Source: Alcanivorax sp. DP30 (GTDB taxonomy: Bacteria > Pseudomonadota > Gammaproteobacteria > Pseudomonadales > Alcanivoracaceae). From it: a stretch of 64,000 bases of DNA. The notes beneath the pieces are model-generated. The model was given only the letters and a program-made list of their open reading frames with translations, was not told the DNA's origin and did no database searches. A program made the position numbers and the translations under genes. Below are positions 18,508 through 26,686 of this stretch, piece after piece. The stretch spans positions 62,001-126,000 of the forward strand of contig NZ_WTUY01000004.1 of NCBI RefSeq assembly GCF_009882945.1, given 5' to 3'. Position 1 is the first letter of the stretch. Each line of letters opens with the position of its first letter.

Positions 18508-20306
18508 TGCAGTTTGAACTCGTTCTCGCCATCGCCACGCCAGCCTTCCCGTTCGAAAGACGCCCGTAACCCATGCTGGCGGGTCATTGCCCATTGCACC
18601 GCCAGCGTAGACGTATGGCGATACACATCATTGGTAAAATAGTGGCCGACACTGCCCAGCTGCCACTGCCAGTCCCCTCGACGATACAGCATGCCCGCGT
18701 CCAGGCCCGCACCGGCCGTCATGAAGCGGTCAAAAGCACTGTTGTTCTCAAGCCTGAAACTGGAAAGCAGATACGGCTGCCAGTTGCCCCAGTGCCAACT
18801 CGCCCCGGCACCGCCCTGCACATAGCGGACCAGACGCCGGCGCTCGGCCCACGCACGCTCAAGCCCCCCTTCCACATACCAGCTCAGCGGTTTCATGAAA
18901 CGGTTTCGCGGCGCCATGGAGCGAATACTCACCACGCCCAGCTCTTCCAGTTTGGGATCACCGGACTCGGTACTGCGCAAGGTCAGGTCTATCCCTTCAA
19001 TCTGGGCGCCGCGCAGGAAACCATAGGGGTTGTCCAGCAGGTCATGATAGGTAAGACGGTAGCTCAGCTCACCAAAATCCTGATTCACATCGCGCTGCCC
19101 GCCGCTGACTGCCAGCATCTGCGTTCCATGCCCCTTTTCCGGGGGTTGGGCATTGTCTGTCTCAGGTATCGTCACTGCGGGCAACCGGTTCATGGCCGAA
19201 AGCAGCGCAAAGGAATCTCCTGCCACTTTGTCAGTACGGTCTTCCTTGCGGAACTTCAGGCGCAGAAAGCGGTATGCCACCGTAACAATGACAGCCTGAT
19301 CTTCTTCGCTGTTGGCCAGGAACGCCTCACTATCCAGTAATGCAGGATCGTCGGCGAGCCGACGGGCCAGCGATTGCTGGCGGCCACTTAACTGGCGACG
19401 AAGATTATCCAGCTCTACAGCCTTGGAGGGGCGATAGTGGCGCTCGCTGACAAAGCCCCCGTCATCCAGCGCGCGCACCGTATTGACCGGCACCTCGGCA
19501 AACCGCAATTCATCCAGCAGGTGAGAACCGGGACGCGCGACTTCCATCAGTTCCAGCAACCGGAAGGAACAGTTTTCATCAAAAAAGTAGTAATCGAAAT
19601 TGATGTCCTTGAGTTCCCACAAGTGATCAATCAACCAGTCAATTTCCTGCTGGTCCAGATCCAGGGTGTACTCCCACATGTCCCGGTTCTCCATGTGAGA
19701 GTATTCCTGGATCTTCTGCACATAGGGCACCAGCGCAAAACGTCCGGGATAGCCGCCAGCCAGCCCGCGATAGATGTAGAAAAAGGAATTGTCATCGGCC
19801 ATTGCCACGGCCCCGAAGTTCACCGCCCAGGATAACCACACCGCAGAATCATCCCCCTGGTCCAGGCGCAGCAGCGTGTGCCCAAACATGGATGACGGGC
19901 TGTTCAGATAGGCGGCAGGAAAAACCAGCACGGCCCGTTTCGCGGTGACGGCCTGGCGCCATTCCAGATACCCCGCGCAATGGGAAAACGGGGACGCATC
20001 GTGCCAATCCAGCTGTTCCGCCAGATAACGGTATCGGGCCGGGAATCGGCAACGGGCGTCGGCGCCGCCTACGGAGAGAGCCTCACGGCTGGCCGTCAGC
20101 TCGGCAAGAGGATCGTCCTTGCCGTTATCGGCCAGAAAAAACTGTTCATCATCCACATAACTGCGGTGACGATCACGCAAGGTAGCGCCAGGATTGATAT
20201 GTAACAACGCCTGCCAGCGTGGCTGCGCGGCGAGTTCCTTGTCAGAGGGAGAAGCAGAAGCTGTCGAGCACCAACACAACAGAATACTCAGGAATACCGC
20301 ACGCAT
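18486..20306 (-). CDS. DUF4105 (Lnb N-terminal periplasmic domain-like) exported protein
   Basis: 606 aa with a signal peptide (MRAVFLSILLCWCSTASA). The central part (about residues 130-290) has the DUF4105 signature PSSMFGHTLLRLDQGDD, then GRFALVPYVQKIQEYS and YYFFDENCSFRLLELME; this recalls the papain-like NlpC/P60 circularly permuted cysteine-peptidase group, with H in FGHTLL and C in DENCSF. The C-terminal 200 residues alternate in a way that suggests a beta-barrel or beta-rich domain ending WRWYYD. Biological role is not established. It overlaps the downstream lipoprotein hydrolase gene. Confidence 0.8.
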   Translation of the reverse strand: MRAVFLSILLCWCSTASASPSDKELAAQPRWQALLHINPGATLRDRHRSYVDDEQFFLADNGKDDPLAELTASREALSVGGADARCRFPARYRYLAEQLDWHDASPFSHCAGYLEWRQAVTAKRAVLVFPAAYLNSPSSMFGHTLLRLDQGDDSAVWLSWAVNFGAVAMADDNSFFYIYRGLAGGYPGRFALVPYVQKIQEYSHMENRDMWEYTLDLDQQEIDWLIDHLWELKDINFDYYFFDENCSFRLLELMEVARPGSHLLDELRFAEVPVNTVRALDDGGFVSERHYRPSKAVELDNLRRQLSGRQQSLARRLADDPALLDSEAFLANSEEDQAVIVTVAYRFLRLKFRKEDRTDKVAGDSFALLSAMNRLPAVTIPETDNAQPPEKGHGTQMLAVSGGQRDVNQDFGELSYRLTYHDLLDNPYGFLRGAQIEGIDLTLRSTESGDPKLEELGVVSIRSMAPRNRFMKPLSWYVEGGLERAWAERRRLVRYVQGGAGASWHWGNWQPYLLSSFRLENNSAFDRFMTAGAGLDAGMLYRRGDWQWQLGSVGHYFTNDVYRHTSTLAVQWAMTRQHGLRASFEREGWRGDGENEFKLQWRWYYD

Positions 20307-20370
20307 TGAAAAGTCCGTTTAACCGGCAAAAAATCATAACTGCCTGGCAAAAAAAGCCCATGCCAGACAA

Positions 20371-20397
20371 ACAAAACCCCGCCTGTAGCGGGGCTTT
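20371..20397 (-). terminator. Terminator downstream of the DUF3015 gene
   Basis: CCCCGC and GCGGGG arms around CTGTA, with TTTTGTTTG on the minus strand after the stem. It lies 23 bases after the DUF3015 stop. Confidence 0.8.
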
Positions 20398-20419
20398 GCG
20401 TCAAACCTGAACGCAGACC

Positions 20420-20902
20420 TTAGGCAAGGTACTTGGACAGGCTGTCGTCTTTCTTCATTACATCAGTAATGGACGCCATTACTTCGTCAGCAGTTACGTC
20501 CTGATGTGGGAAGATAGCAGCGAAGTTTTCGTGCATTACCGCGTTAAAGTGAGCACGATCAGACGCTTCGATACCCATGGAAACAGACAGTGCAGTCAGG
20601 GCTTCACCCTCACCGGTAGCCATATCCTGAGCCACTTCTTCCATCACACCGGTCATGCCCAACAGGCTCTGGCCGCTGTAAGTCAGCCCACCGCTGGTGT
20701 CACAACCGTTGGTACCAGTGGTCATACCGAAGGTGGCATTACCGGAAGTGCCGTTAACCAGGGTTGCCAGCAGATGCATCGGCATGCCGGACTGGCCTTC
20801 AAACAGCATGTTGCCCCAACCACAGCCCGGACCACCCGGAGCCACAGCCATGGCAGAAGTAGACGCGCCAAGCATGGCAGCAGCAATCAAAGTCTTTTTC
20901 AT
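20420..20902 (-). CDS. DUF3015 exported protein
   Basis: 160 aa. MKKTLIAAAMLGASTSAMA is a clear Sec signal peptide; the ATG at 20902 is preferred over one five codons upstream because it directly starts this signal and has GGAGG 6-8 bases before it. The mature part starts APGGPGCGWGNMLFEG, the recurring DUF3015 motif, and has a second cysteine in TNGCDTSG that could pair with it. The family is common in marine gammaproteobacteria and its function is unknown. It is monocistronic, with its own terminator. Wording of the call rests on motif recall. Confidence 0.78.
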   Translation of the reverse strand: MKKTLIAAAMLGASTSAMAVAPGGPGCGWGNMLFEGQSGMPMHLLATLVNGTSGNATFGMTTGTNGCDTSGGLTYSGQSLLGMTGVMEEVAQDMATGEGEALTALSVSMGIEASDRAHFNAVMHENFAAIFPHQDVTADEVMASITDVMKKDDSLSKYLA

Positions 20903-21074
20903 CCTGAGTACCTCCAAGTTTTTATAAAATCATCCCTGGGGATGCAGAACAGGATAGTCCGCATCGCACTGCCGTCGTAGCAAACAAGGCAGCGCAGTCC
21001 CCGTCACCCTTTCCAGGCAACTGATCTCATCATAAACAAGGGCGTCACCTTTGCAACACGAATGTCGCAGTTGA

Positions 21075-21512
21075 TCACAACTCAAGCAAAAATGTGACTG
21101 GCCCATCATTTACCAGGGCAACCTGCATATCGGCAGCAAAAACACCGGTGGCAACGGTTACCCCTTCTGCTCGCAGACGCTCCACACAGTATTGGTACAA
21201 TTCACGCCCCTTCTCCGGCGCTGCAGCACGGGAAAAACTGGGGCGCCGCCCCTTTTTGGTATCTGCCGCGAGGGTGAACTGCGACACTGCCAACAGCGAG
21301 CCACCGACATCACGCACGTCGAGATTCATCTTGCCTGCGTCATCGGCAAACAGGCGATAGCCCACTATTCGCTGCGCCATCCGCGCCACCAGCGCATTAT
21401 CGTCATGACTTTCAATACCAATCAGCAGCAGCAGCCCCTGCCCGACTTCACCAACGGTTTTGCCATCGACCTGAACGCTGGCTTGTGCAACCCGCTGAAT
21501 CAGCACTTTCAT
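21075..21512 (-). CDS. dtd: D-aminoacyl-tRNA deacylase (Dtd)
   Basis: Removes D-amino acids (and glycine mischarged on tRNA-Ala) from tRNA. The start at 21512 gives MKVLIQRVAQASVQVDG and 145 aa; the frame is open far upstream through pip but that is antisense to nothing and out of family. The two cross-subunit motifs are present: SQFTLAADTKKGRRPSF and NDGPVTFLLEL (Gly-Pro motif; the residue before Gly is Asp rather than Pro). Its ATG overlaps the pip stop (ATGA), so the two genes are translationally coupled. Confidence 0.96.
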   Translation of the reverse strand: MKVLIQRVAQASVQVDGKTVGEVGQGLLLLIGIESHDDNALVARMAQRIVGYRLFADDAGKMNLDVRDVGGSLLAVSQFTLAADTKKGRRPSFSRAAAPEKGRELYQYCVERLRAEGVTVATGVFAADMQVALVNDGPVTFLLEL

Positions 21513-22432
21513 TCTACAATTCTCCTGTGCAACCGTTTGACTGCCGCCACCAGCGCATTGGCGATTGCAGGATGCGAAGCGGAATGTGCGCCACCTGGCA
21601 CTCGGCTCAGCACACTGTTGGGTAGCACCTGATGCAGGGCATCCGCCTGATCCAGGGGACAGACAAAATCCCGGTCGCCATGCACGATTTCCACCGGCAG
21701 CACACTGCCTGCGCAAGCCTCCAGCAAAGGCATCTCGAGAAATCCGCCGTGGCGAAAGTAATGCACTTCCTGGACCGCCATGCACAATTCGTCATCACCC
21801 CCCTGGCCGTCCGGCAAGGGAGACATGCCGGCCAGCACCGCTTCCCAGTTACACCAGGCGCGGGCAAAATACCGCGCGCGCTCACCGGCCATGGCTGCCG
21901 CATAACGATCAAGCAATGAGCCGGACAGCGCGGCCACAGGCGCGTTTACCGCCTGCCATTCCCTGGGGAATAATCGCGCCGCGCCCTGCGACGTGTACAG
22001 CCAGTCCATGTCCTGCTGACGGCAAAGAAACACGCCACGCAACACCATTCCCAACACCCGCTCAGCATGGGCAGCTGCATAGGCCAGCGCCAGCGTCACC
22101 CCCCAGGAGCCCCCGAATAGCAGCCAGCGCTCAATGCCAAGATATTCACGGACCTTCTCCAGATCTGCCACCAGGTGCGCCGTAGTGTTGTACCGTATGC
22201 CGGCCAGTGGCCTGCTTTGACCTGCACCTCGCTGATCCAGCAAGATAATGCGAAATTGCTGCGGATCAAAAAAGCGGCGCTGCTGTGGGGAACTTCCTCC
22301 TCCCGGCCCGCCGTGCAACACCACCACCGGCAACCCGGCTGGGTTACCGCTCTCTTCCACATACAATTGATGACCGTCTCCAACCGGCAAATAAAAATGG
22401 TGACGACAATCCAGATAAGGAAACAGTGCCAT
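21509..22432 (-). CDS. pip: Proline iminopeptidase
   Basis: Serine aminopeptidase (S33, alpha/beta-hydrolase) releasing N-terminal proline. Family marks: YVEESGNPAGLPVVVLHGGP, DQRGAGQSRP, nucleophile elbow GGSWGVTLALAYA, acid in HGDRDFVCP, and His in PGGAHSASHP. The start ATG at 22432 (MALFPYLD) gives 307 aa; an ATG 16 codons upstream (22480) is possible. With the shorter start, the pip and lipoprotein start codons overlap head to head in CCATGG. It is followed by dtd with an ATGA overlap. Confidence 0.93.
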   Translation of the reverse strand: MALFPYLDCRHHFYLPVGDGHQLYVEESGNPAGLPVVVLHGGPGGGSSPQQRRFFDPQQFRIILLDQRGAGQSRPLAGIRYNTTAHLVADLEKVREYLGIERWLLFGGSWGVTLALAYAAAHAERVLGMVLRGVFLCRQQDMDWLYTSQGAARLFPREWQAVNAPVAALSGSLLDRYAAAMAGERARYFARAWCNWEAVLAGMSPLPDGQGGDDELCMAVQEVHYFRHGGFLEMPLLEACAGSVLPVEIVHGDRDFVCPLDQADALHQVLPNSVLSRVPGGAHSASHPAIANALVAAVKRLHRRIVE

Positions 22433-22892
22433 GGGGATATCTTTATCAAAACTGAAAAAAGCAGCATACCTGCTGATCATGGTGCTGCAACTACTGTTAA
22501 GCGGGTGTCAGGACTCCCCGCCCGAAGAGGCGATTCGCACCGCCCTTGCCGAACTTGAGGAAGCCGTGGAAGCCGGCGATACCGGCACCATCATGGACCG
22601 CTTGTCAGAATCCGCTGTCATTCACCGTGATCAGGCCATGGATCGTCAATCTCTCAAACGCACCCTGGTAGGGCTGTTCTTCCGCTACCCCAAACGCCAG
22701 CTGACTCTGGCAGGCATCCGCATTGACCTTGCCCCCAACGGCAAGACAGCCCGCGCACGTTTTACCGCACTAGTCTGGGGAGGCCACAATGTTTTACCGG
22801 AAAAGGCTGACAGCTATCAGGTGGACAGCCACTGGGTGATGGACGGCGACTGGAAGATTGAGAGTCTGGAAAGCGAACGTCTGATTAATTGA
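22431..22892 (+). CDS. Small lipoprotein with NTF2/SnoaL-like or DUF4440-like fold
   Basis: 153 aa. The signal peptide LKKAAYLLIMVLQLLLSGC ends in a lipobox (LSGC), so the mature protein is a lipoprotein starting at Cys26. EAIRTALAELEEAVEAGD followed by alternating beta segments and WVMDGDWKIESLE is the layout of the NTF2-like superfamily, but no catalytic residue can be assigned. AAGGAAA lies about 9 bases before the start, which supports the ATG at 22431 overlapping the divergent pip start. The last codons, LIN and stop, fall inside the first copy of the repeated element. Confidence 0.65.
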   Translation: MGISLSKLKKAAYLLIMVLQLLLSGCQDSPPEEAIRTALAELEEAVEAGDTGTIMDRLSESAVIHRDQAMDRQSLKRTLVGLFFRYPKRQLTLAGIRIDLAPNGKTARARFTALVWGGHNVLPEKADSYQVDSHWVMDGDWKIESLESERLIN

Positions 22893-23041
22893 TAGCGAAT
22901 AATCAATAACTGCGCGGAAGCACTTTGTTTCGATCTGAAACGCAAGAGGCCGCGCCCAATATTGGGCGCGGCCTCTTTGCTTTCTGAAAAAACCAATGAA
23001 AAACGCGTAGCTATTAATTATTCATTATTAACTATTCATTG
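22885..23041. repeat. Copy 1 of a ~150-160 bp inverted-end element with GC-rich hairpin
   Basis: AT-rich ends (ATTAATTGATAGCGAATAAT on the left; TATTAATTATTCATTATTAA on the right) enclose a perfect hairpin at 22941-22980 with GAGGCCGCGCCCAAT and ATTGGGCGCGGCCTC arms. It lies between the convergent lipoprotein and ntrC genes and probably ends both transcripts. Copies 2 and 3 are at 39467 and 58302. Confidence 0.9.
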
Positions 23042-23047
23042 CTCTAT

Positions 23048-24478
23048 TCAGTCGTCATCACTCCCAAGCTCCCCTTCCATATCGAGCTCCTTGATCTTGC
23101 GGGTCAGGGTGTTACGTCCCCAACCCAGCAACGCCGCCGCATCCCGTTTGCGGCCACCGGTGTGCTGTAACGCCACTTCGATCATGGTGCGCTCAAAGCC
23201 CGGCACAGCCTGCTCGAGAATACCGCGTTCCCCCTGGGAAAGAGCGCGATCTGCCCAGTTGCGCAGCGACTTGAGCCAGTCACCACTGACATCGCCACCC
23301 TGGCTGGCCACTACCTCTTTCAACTCCGGAGGCAGATCATCCACCAGCACTTCACGACCGGAAGCCATGACCGTCAACCAGCGACAGGTGTTTTCCAGCT
23401 GGCGGACGTTGCCCTGCCAGGATTGTGACTGAAGATATTTCTCGGTGTCCTTGTGCAACACCTTTGGCTCCACTCCCAGCTCGTTGGCCGCACGCTGAAG
23501 AAAATAGTTGGCCAGACGAGGAATGTCCTCGCGTCGCTCTGAAAGCCGCGGAATATGAATACGGATGACATTGAGGCGATGAAACAAATCCTCACGGAAG
23601 TCGCCCTCTTTCACCAGCTTTTCCAGATCCTGGTGAGTAGCAGCAATAATACGAACATCCACATGGATCGGTGTAGTGCCACCGACGCGGTAAAACTCAT
23701 TTTCCTGCAGCACACGCAGAAGACGGGTCTGCGCTTCCAGAGGCATGTCGCCTATTTCATCGAGAAACAGTGTGCCGCCATTGGCCTGCTCAAAGCGCCC
23801 GACCCGCTGGTTATTGGCACCGGTAAAGGCGCCCTTTTCATGACCGAACAGCTCGGATTCGATCAGATCTTTCGGGATAGCCGCCATGTTCAATGCCACA
23901 AAATTCTTTTCGCGACGCATGGAATGACGGTGCAGAGCGCGAGCCACCAGCTCCTTGCCGGTACCGGATTGACCATTGATCAGAACAGTAACGTTGGAGT
24001 GACTGAGACGGCCGATAGCGCGAAACACTTCCTGCATGGCAGGGGCTTCGCCAATAATTTCAGTGGGGGCTTCTTCCACCGCTGCCGGCACCCCCTCCTG
24101 GGTTTCTTCGCGATGCTTGATGGCGCGGCGCACCAGTGCCACGGCCTCATCCACATCAAAGGGCTTGGGCAGATATTCGAATGCCCCGCCTTGGTAGGAG
24201 GCCACCGCCGAATCCAGATCAGAGTGGGCAGTCATGATGATCACTGGCAGATCGGGGTTCTTGCGCTGCAGAATCTTGAGCATGCGCAGGCCATCCGTCC
24301 CCGGCATGCGCACATCGCTGATCAAGACTTCCGGCTCGCTCCCACCCTCTTCCAGAGTATTCAGTGCCTCATCGCCATCCTCAAAACAGGTGACAGCGTA
24401 GCCTTCCTGGCTCAGTGCTTTTTCCAGTACCCAGCGAATGGAGCGGTCATCGTCTACAACCCAAATACTTACACTCAT
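23048..24478 (-). CDS. ntrC: NtrC (NR-I), sigma-54 nitrogen response regulator
   Basis: Activates sigma-54 promoters under nitrogen limitation after phosphorylation by NtrB. The receiver domain (1-120) has VVDDDRSIR, phospho-acceptor Asp in VLISDVRMPG and Lys in LPKPFD. The AAA+ domain has GQSGTGKE (Walker A), GAFTGA (sigma-54 contact loop) and GGTLFLDEIGDMP. The Fis-type HTH at the end reads RKRDAAALLGWGRNTLTRKIKEL. The ATG at 24478, with GGAGAGG upstream, is chosen over a TTG six bases earlier; 476 aa. It lies 34 bases after ntrB. Confidence 0.98.
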   Translation of the reverse strand: MSVSIWVVDDDRSIRWVLEKALSQEGYAVTCFEDGDEALNTLEEGGSEPEVLISDVRMPGTDGLRMLKILQRKNPDLPVIIMTAHSDLDSAVASYQGGAFEYLPKPFDVDEAVALVRRAIKHREETQEGVPAAVEEAPTEIIGEAPAMQEVFRAIGRLSHSNVTVLINGQSGTGKELVARALHRHSMRREKNFVALNMAAIPKDLIESELFGHEKGAFTGANNQRVGRFEQANGGTLFLDEIGDMPLEAQTRLLRVLQENEFYRVGGTTPIHVDVRIIAATHQDLEKLVKEGDFREDLFHRLNVIRIHIPRLSERREDIPRLANYFLQRAANELGVEPKVLHKDTEKYLQSQSWQGNVRQLENTCRWLTVMASGREVLVDDLPPELKEVVASQGGDVSGDWLKSLRNWADRALSQGERGILEQAVPGFERTMIEVALQHTGGRKRDAAALLGWGRNTLTRKIKELDMEGELGSDDD

Positions 24479-24512
24479 GACCAACCTCTCCGTGGATTTC
24501 CGATTGTTTTAC

Positions 24513-25613
24513 TCATAACGCGTGTATCTCTTTTTCGACGTCCTCCGGCTGCTCCATGGGCAGCAGGATACTGAAAACCGTTTCCCCGGGTACGCTTTCG
24601 CATTCGATCAAGCCGTGATGCTGACTGATGATCGACTGGGCAATGGACAGCCCCAACCCGGTACCTGCCGCACGGCCACTGACCATGGGATAGAACAGGG
24701 TTTCCTGCACCTCCGGATCGATGCCGGGGCCGTTATCGATCACATCCACCCGCAACACCAACCGGTGCCGCAAGGAACCAATGGTGAACTGGCGCAACAC
24801 CCGGGTACGCATAATGATCCGGGCATCTTGCGTGGAGGATTCCAGCAAGGCCTGGGTGGCATTGCGGATCAGATTGAGCAGCACCTGTATCATCTGGTCA
24901 CGGTCGGCAATCACGTCCGGCAAACTGATATCGTAATCTCGCCAGATCGCCACCCCACTGGGATGCTCCGCCAACAGCAGCTGGCGCACATGCTCCAGGC
25001 ATTCATGCACATTTACCGGCCGGAACTGCGGCGGCTTGCGCGGCCCCAGCATGCGATCCGCCACATTCCTTAGCCTATCGGCCTCATCGATGATGACCTT
25101 GGTGTACTCGGTGAGCTCCGGGTCTGGCAGAGCCCGTTCCAGCAACTGGGCTGCGCCGCGGATACCACCAAGCGGATTCTTGATTTCATGGGCAACGCCC
25201 CGCACCAGCGCCCGGGTTGCCTGATGGGCATGCAACAAGGCCTCTTCCCGGGTAATACGCAGCAGGCGATCCAGCGCCTGTAACTCCAGCAGAAGACACA
25301 ACGGCTGGCCGGGTTCATTGATGGGACTGACCGAATAATCCACGGTAACTTCATAGCCGGGAGCAACAGACAACCTGGCTTCACGTCGCGTAAATGGATG
25401 CTCGTCCTCAATGCACTGCTGAAGTGCAGTTCGAGCGTCTTCGTCGTCATAAAAATAGTCGGGGAGGGTTTGCCCGATGGCACGCACGGCGCTGGTGGCC
25501 AACAACATCTCTGCTGCAGGATTGAGGTAGCGCACGCATAGCTCACTATCGAGCATTACCACTGCCGTGCGCAGGTTATCCAGTAACCGCTTGTGCAAAA
25601 TGCCACCACCCAT
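24513..25613 (-). CDS. ntrB: NtrB (NR-II), nitrogen sensor histidine kinase
   Basis: Soluble kinase/phosphatase of NtrC controlled by PII. It has an N-terminal PAS domain (about 8-115; LLDNLRTAVVMLDSEL), phospho-His in GVAHEIKNPLGGIRGAAQLL, an N box around QVLLNLIRNATQALL, and G boxes DNGPGIDPEVQETLF and GTGLGLSIAQ. No membrane helices. 366 aa, typical. A sigma-54 promoter and NtrC box lie upstream; if the predicted start site is right the leader is only about 16 bases and has no clear Shine-Dalgarno. Confidence 0.97.
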   Translation of the reverse strand: MGGGILHKRLLDNLRTAVVMLDSELCVRYLNPAAEMLLATSAVRAIGQTLPDYFYDDEDARTALQQCIEDEHPFTRREARLSVAPGYEVTVDYSVSPINEPGQPLCLLLELQALDRLLRITREEALLHAHQATRALVRGVAHEIKNPLGGIRGAAQLLERALPDPELTEYTKVIIDEADRLRNVADRMLGPRKPPQFRPVNVHECLEHVRQLLLAEHPSGVAIWRDYDISLPDVIADRDQMIQVLLNLIRNATQALLESSTQDARIIMRTRVLRQFTIGSLRHRLVLRVDVIDNGPGIDPEVQETLFYPMVSGRAAGTGLGLSIAQSIISQHHGLIECESVPGETVFSILLPMEQPEDVEKEIHAL

Positions 25614-25639
25614 AAACTATTGGCCCATAACAGGGCATA

Positions 25640-25655
25640 AGCAATTATCAGGCCA
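25640..25655 (-). promoter_or_regulatory. Sigma-54 promoter of ntrBC
   Basis: On the minus strand TGGCCTGATAATTGCT matches TGGCACG-N4-TTGCW, with the invariant GG and GC 10 bases apart. The predicted start is near 25629, 16 bases before the ntrB ATG. An NtrC box is centred about 128 bases upstream. Confidence 0.75.
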
Positions 25656-25748
25656 TCTTGCACGCACCGTTAAATCGCCCGATTTCAGGTTCAATGATGC
25701 GTTTTAAGACACATCCAGAAAGGAGTGTATCGGGAAGGGAAGGCTTGT

Positions 25749-25765
25749 TGCACCATAAAGGTGCA
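25749..25765. promoter_or_regulatory. NtrC-binding box (perfect palindrome) upstream of ntrBC
   Basis: TGCACCATAAAGGTGCA is a perfect TGCACC-N5-GGTGCA palindrome, the NtrC consensus, centred at 25757, about -128 from the predicted ntrBC start. As an inverted repeat just after the DUF4124 stop it could also act as a weak terminator, but no U-tract follows. Confidence 0.75.
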
Positions 25766-25767
25766 AC

Positions 25768-26481
25768 TTAGTTGCGAGGAGCAGGCCGCGGCAGGGCAGG
25801 ACGGGCTGGGCGGGCCGGCTTTGCGGCACCGCCCACCGAGGCCGCACCACCCGCACTGGCAGCCCCCCCCACGCTGGCAGAACCGCCCACACTGGCAGCT
25901 CCGCCCACATTTGCCGCAGCTCCATTACGATCGAAACCCGGGCGCTGCCGGAAATCACTGACCGTACTGCGATGGATATAGAACTCGATTACAGGAGAGG
26001 AGATTTTTACCTTGCCATCCGCATCCAATACCTTCACTTCCACACGGTGCAGACCCCGATCAGGCATCTCAAGCTCCATGCCCGGCTGCGCTACTCCATT
26101 GTCGTAAAGGACCATGGAATCACCCGGCTTCAGTGCCGGCTCCAGCTTCACTGACACAGGGACTGCCGACTCTGGATTACGGACCGTGGCTTCGTTGTCT
26201 GGCGAGGTAATCACCAGGCTGGAATACCCTTCCTCTGCCGTTTCTTGCGGCTCATTGCCAGAATCCAGCACCTGCTTCATTTTGTCCGTGGGCACCGTAT
26301 TGAGCTCCCGCAACTGCACCTGTTCGGCGTCGCCGCTTTCCGGTGGCTGATCCGTGAACACCACATTGCCATTGGCATCAACGCTTCGGTAAATGCCGCT
26401 GGCAGGCTTGTCTTCTGCTTCTGCCACCAGCGCCATCGGCAAAACTATCAATCCCAGCACCAGACCCCATTGCTTTTTCAT
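25768..26481 (-). CDS. DUF4124 exported protein with Gly/Ala-rich C-terminal repeats
   Basis: 237 aa. The start at 26481 (MKKQWGLVLGLIVLPMALVAEA) is chosen because GGAG lies 8 bases upstream and it opens directly into the signal peptide. DUF4124 follows (SGIYRSVDANGNVVFTDQPP), typical of periplasmic proteins of unknown role. Then comes a beta-sandwich-like region (LVITSPDNEATVRNPESAVPVSV) resembling the Ig-like part found in such proteins. The last 50 residues are (GGAASV)-type tandem repeats and a Pro/Ala/Arg tail. It sits between glnA and ntrB on the same strand. Confidence 0.8.
   Translation of the reverse strand: MKKQWGLVLGLIVLPMALVAEAEDKPASGIYRSVDANGNVVFTDQPPESGDAEQVQLRELNTVPTDKMKQVLDSGNEPQETAEEGYSSLVITSPDNEATVRNPESAVPVSVKLEPALKPGDSMVLYDNGVAQPGMELEMPDRGLHRVEVKVLDADGKVKISSPVIEFYIHRSTVSDFRQRPGFDRNGAAANVGGAASVGGSASVGGAASAGGAASVGGAAKPARPARPALPRPAPRN
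25826..25915. repeat. Five tandem 18-bp units inside the DUF4124 gene
   Basis: Degenerate 18-bp units of the form GCNCCGCCCACACTGGCA encode GGAASV-like repeats. A run of eight C (25863-25870) lies within the array and is a possible slippage site. Confidence 0.75.
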
Positions 26482-26630
26482 AACCGTCTCCATGACTCTC
26501 TTCCCTGATTCTGTCTTCTCCTTCGACATCAGGAAAGGGCTAATTGCTCAAATTGCTGCAGTGTCGATTGCCACCAGACGCAAGGGGCCTGAAGCCTGAT
26601 CCGAAAATGCCCCATTGCCCACGGCAAACC

Positions 26631-26657
26631 AAAAAAAAGCCCCCGACAAGCGGGGGC
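26631..26657 (-). terminator. Terminator downstream of glnA
   Basis: GCCCCCG and CGGGGGC arms (26639-26645 and 26651-26657) with eight T on the minus strand immediately after the stem. Confidence 0.88.
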
Positions 26658-26686
26658 CCTCTTTCTGCAATGTTTCCCGAAGGAAA

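Noticed and set aside
20928..20950. CATCCCTGGGGATG palindrome upstream of the DUF3015 gene as an operator
   Set aside because: Single short palindrome with no second copy or known consensus match.
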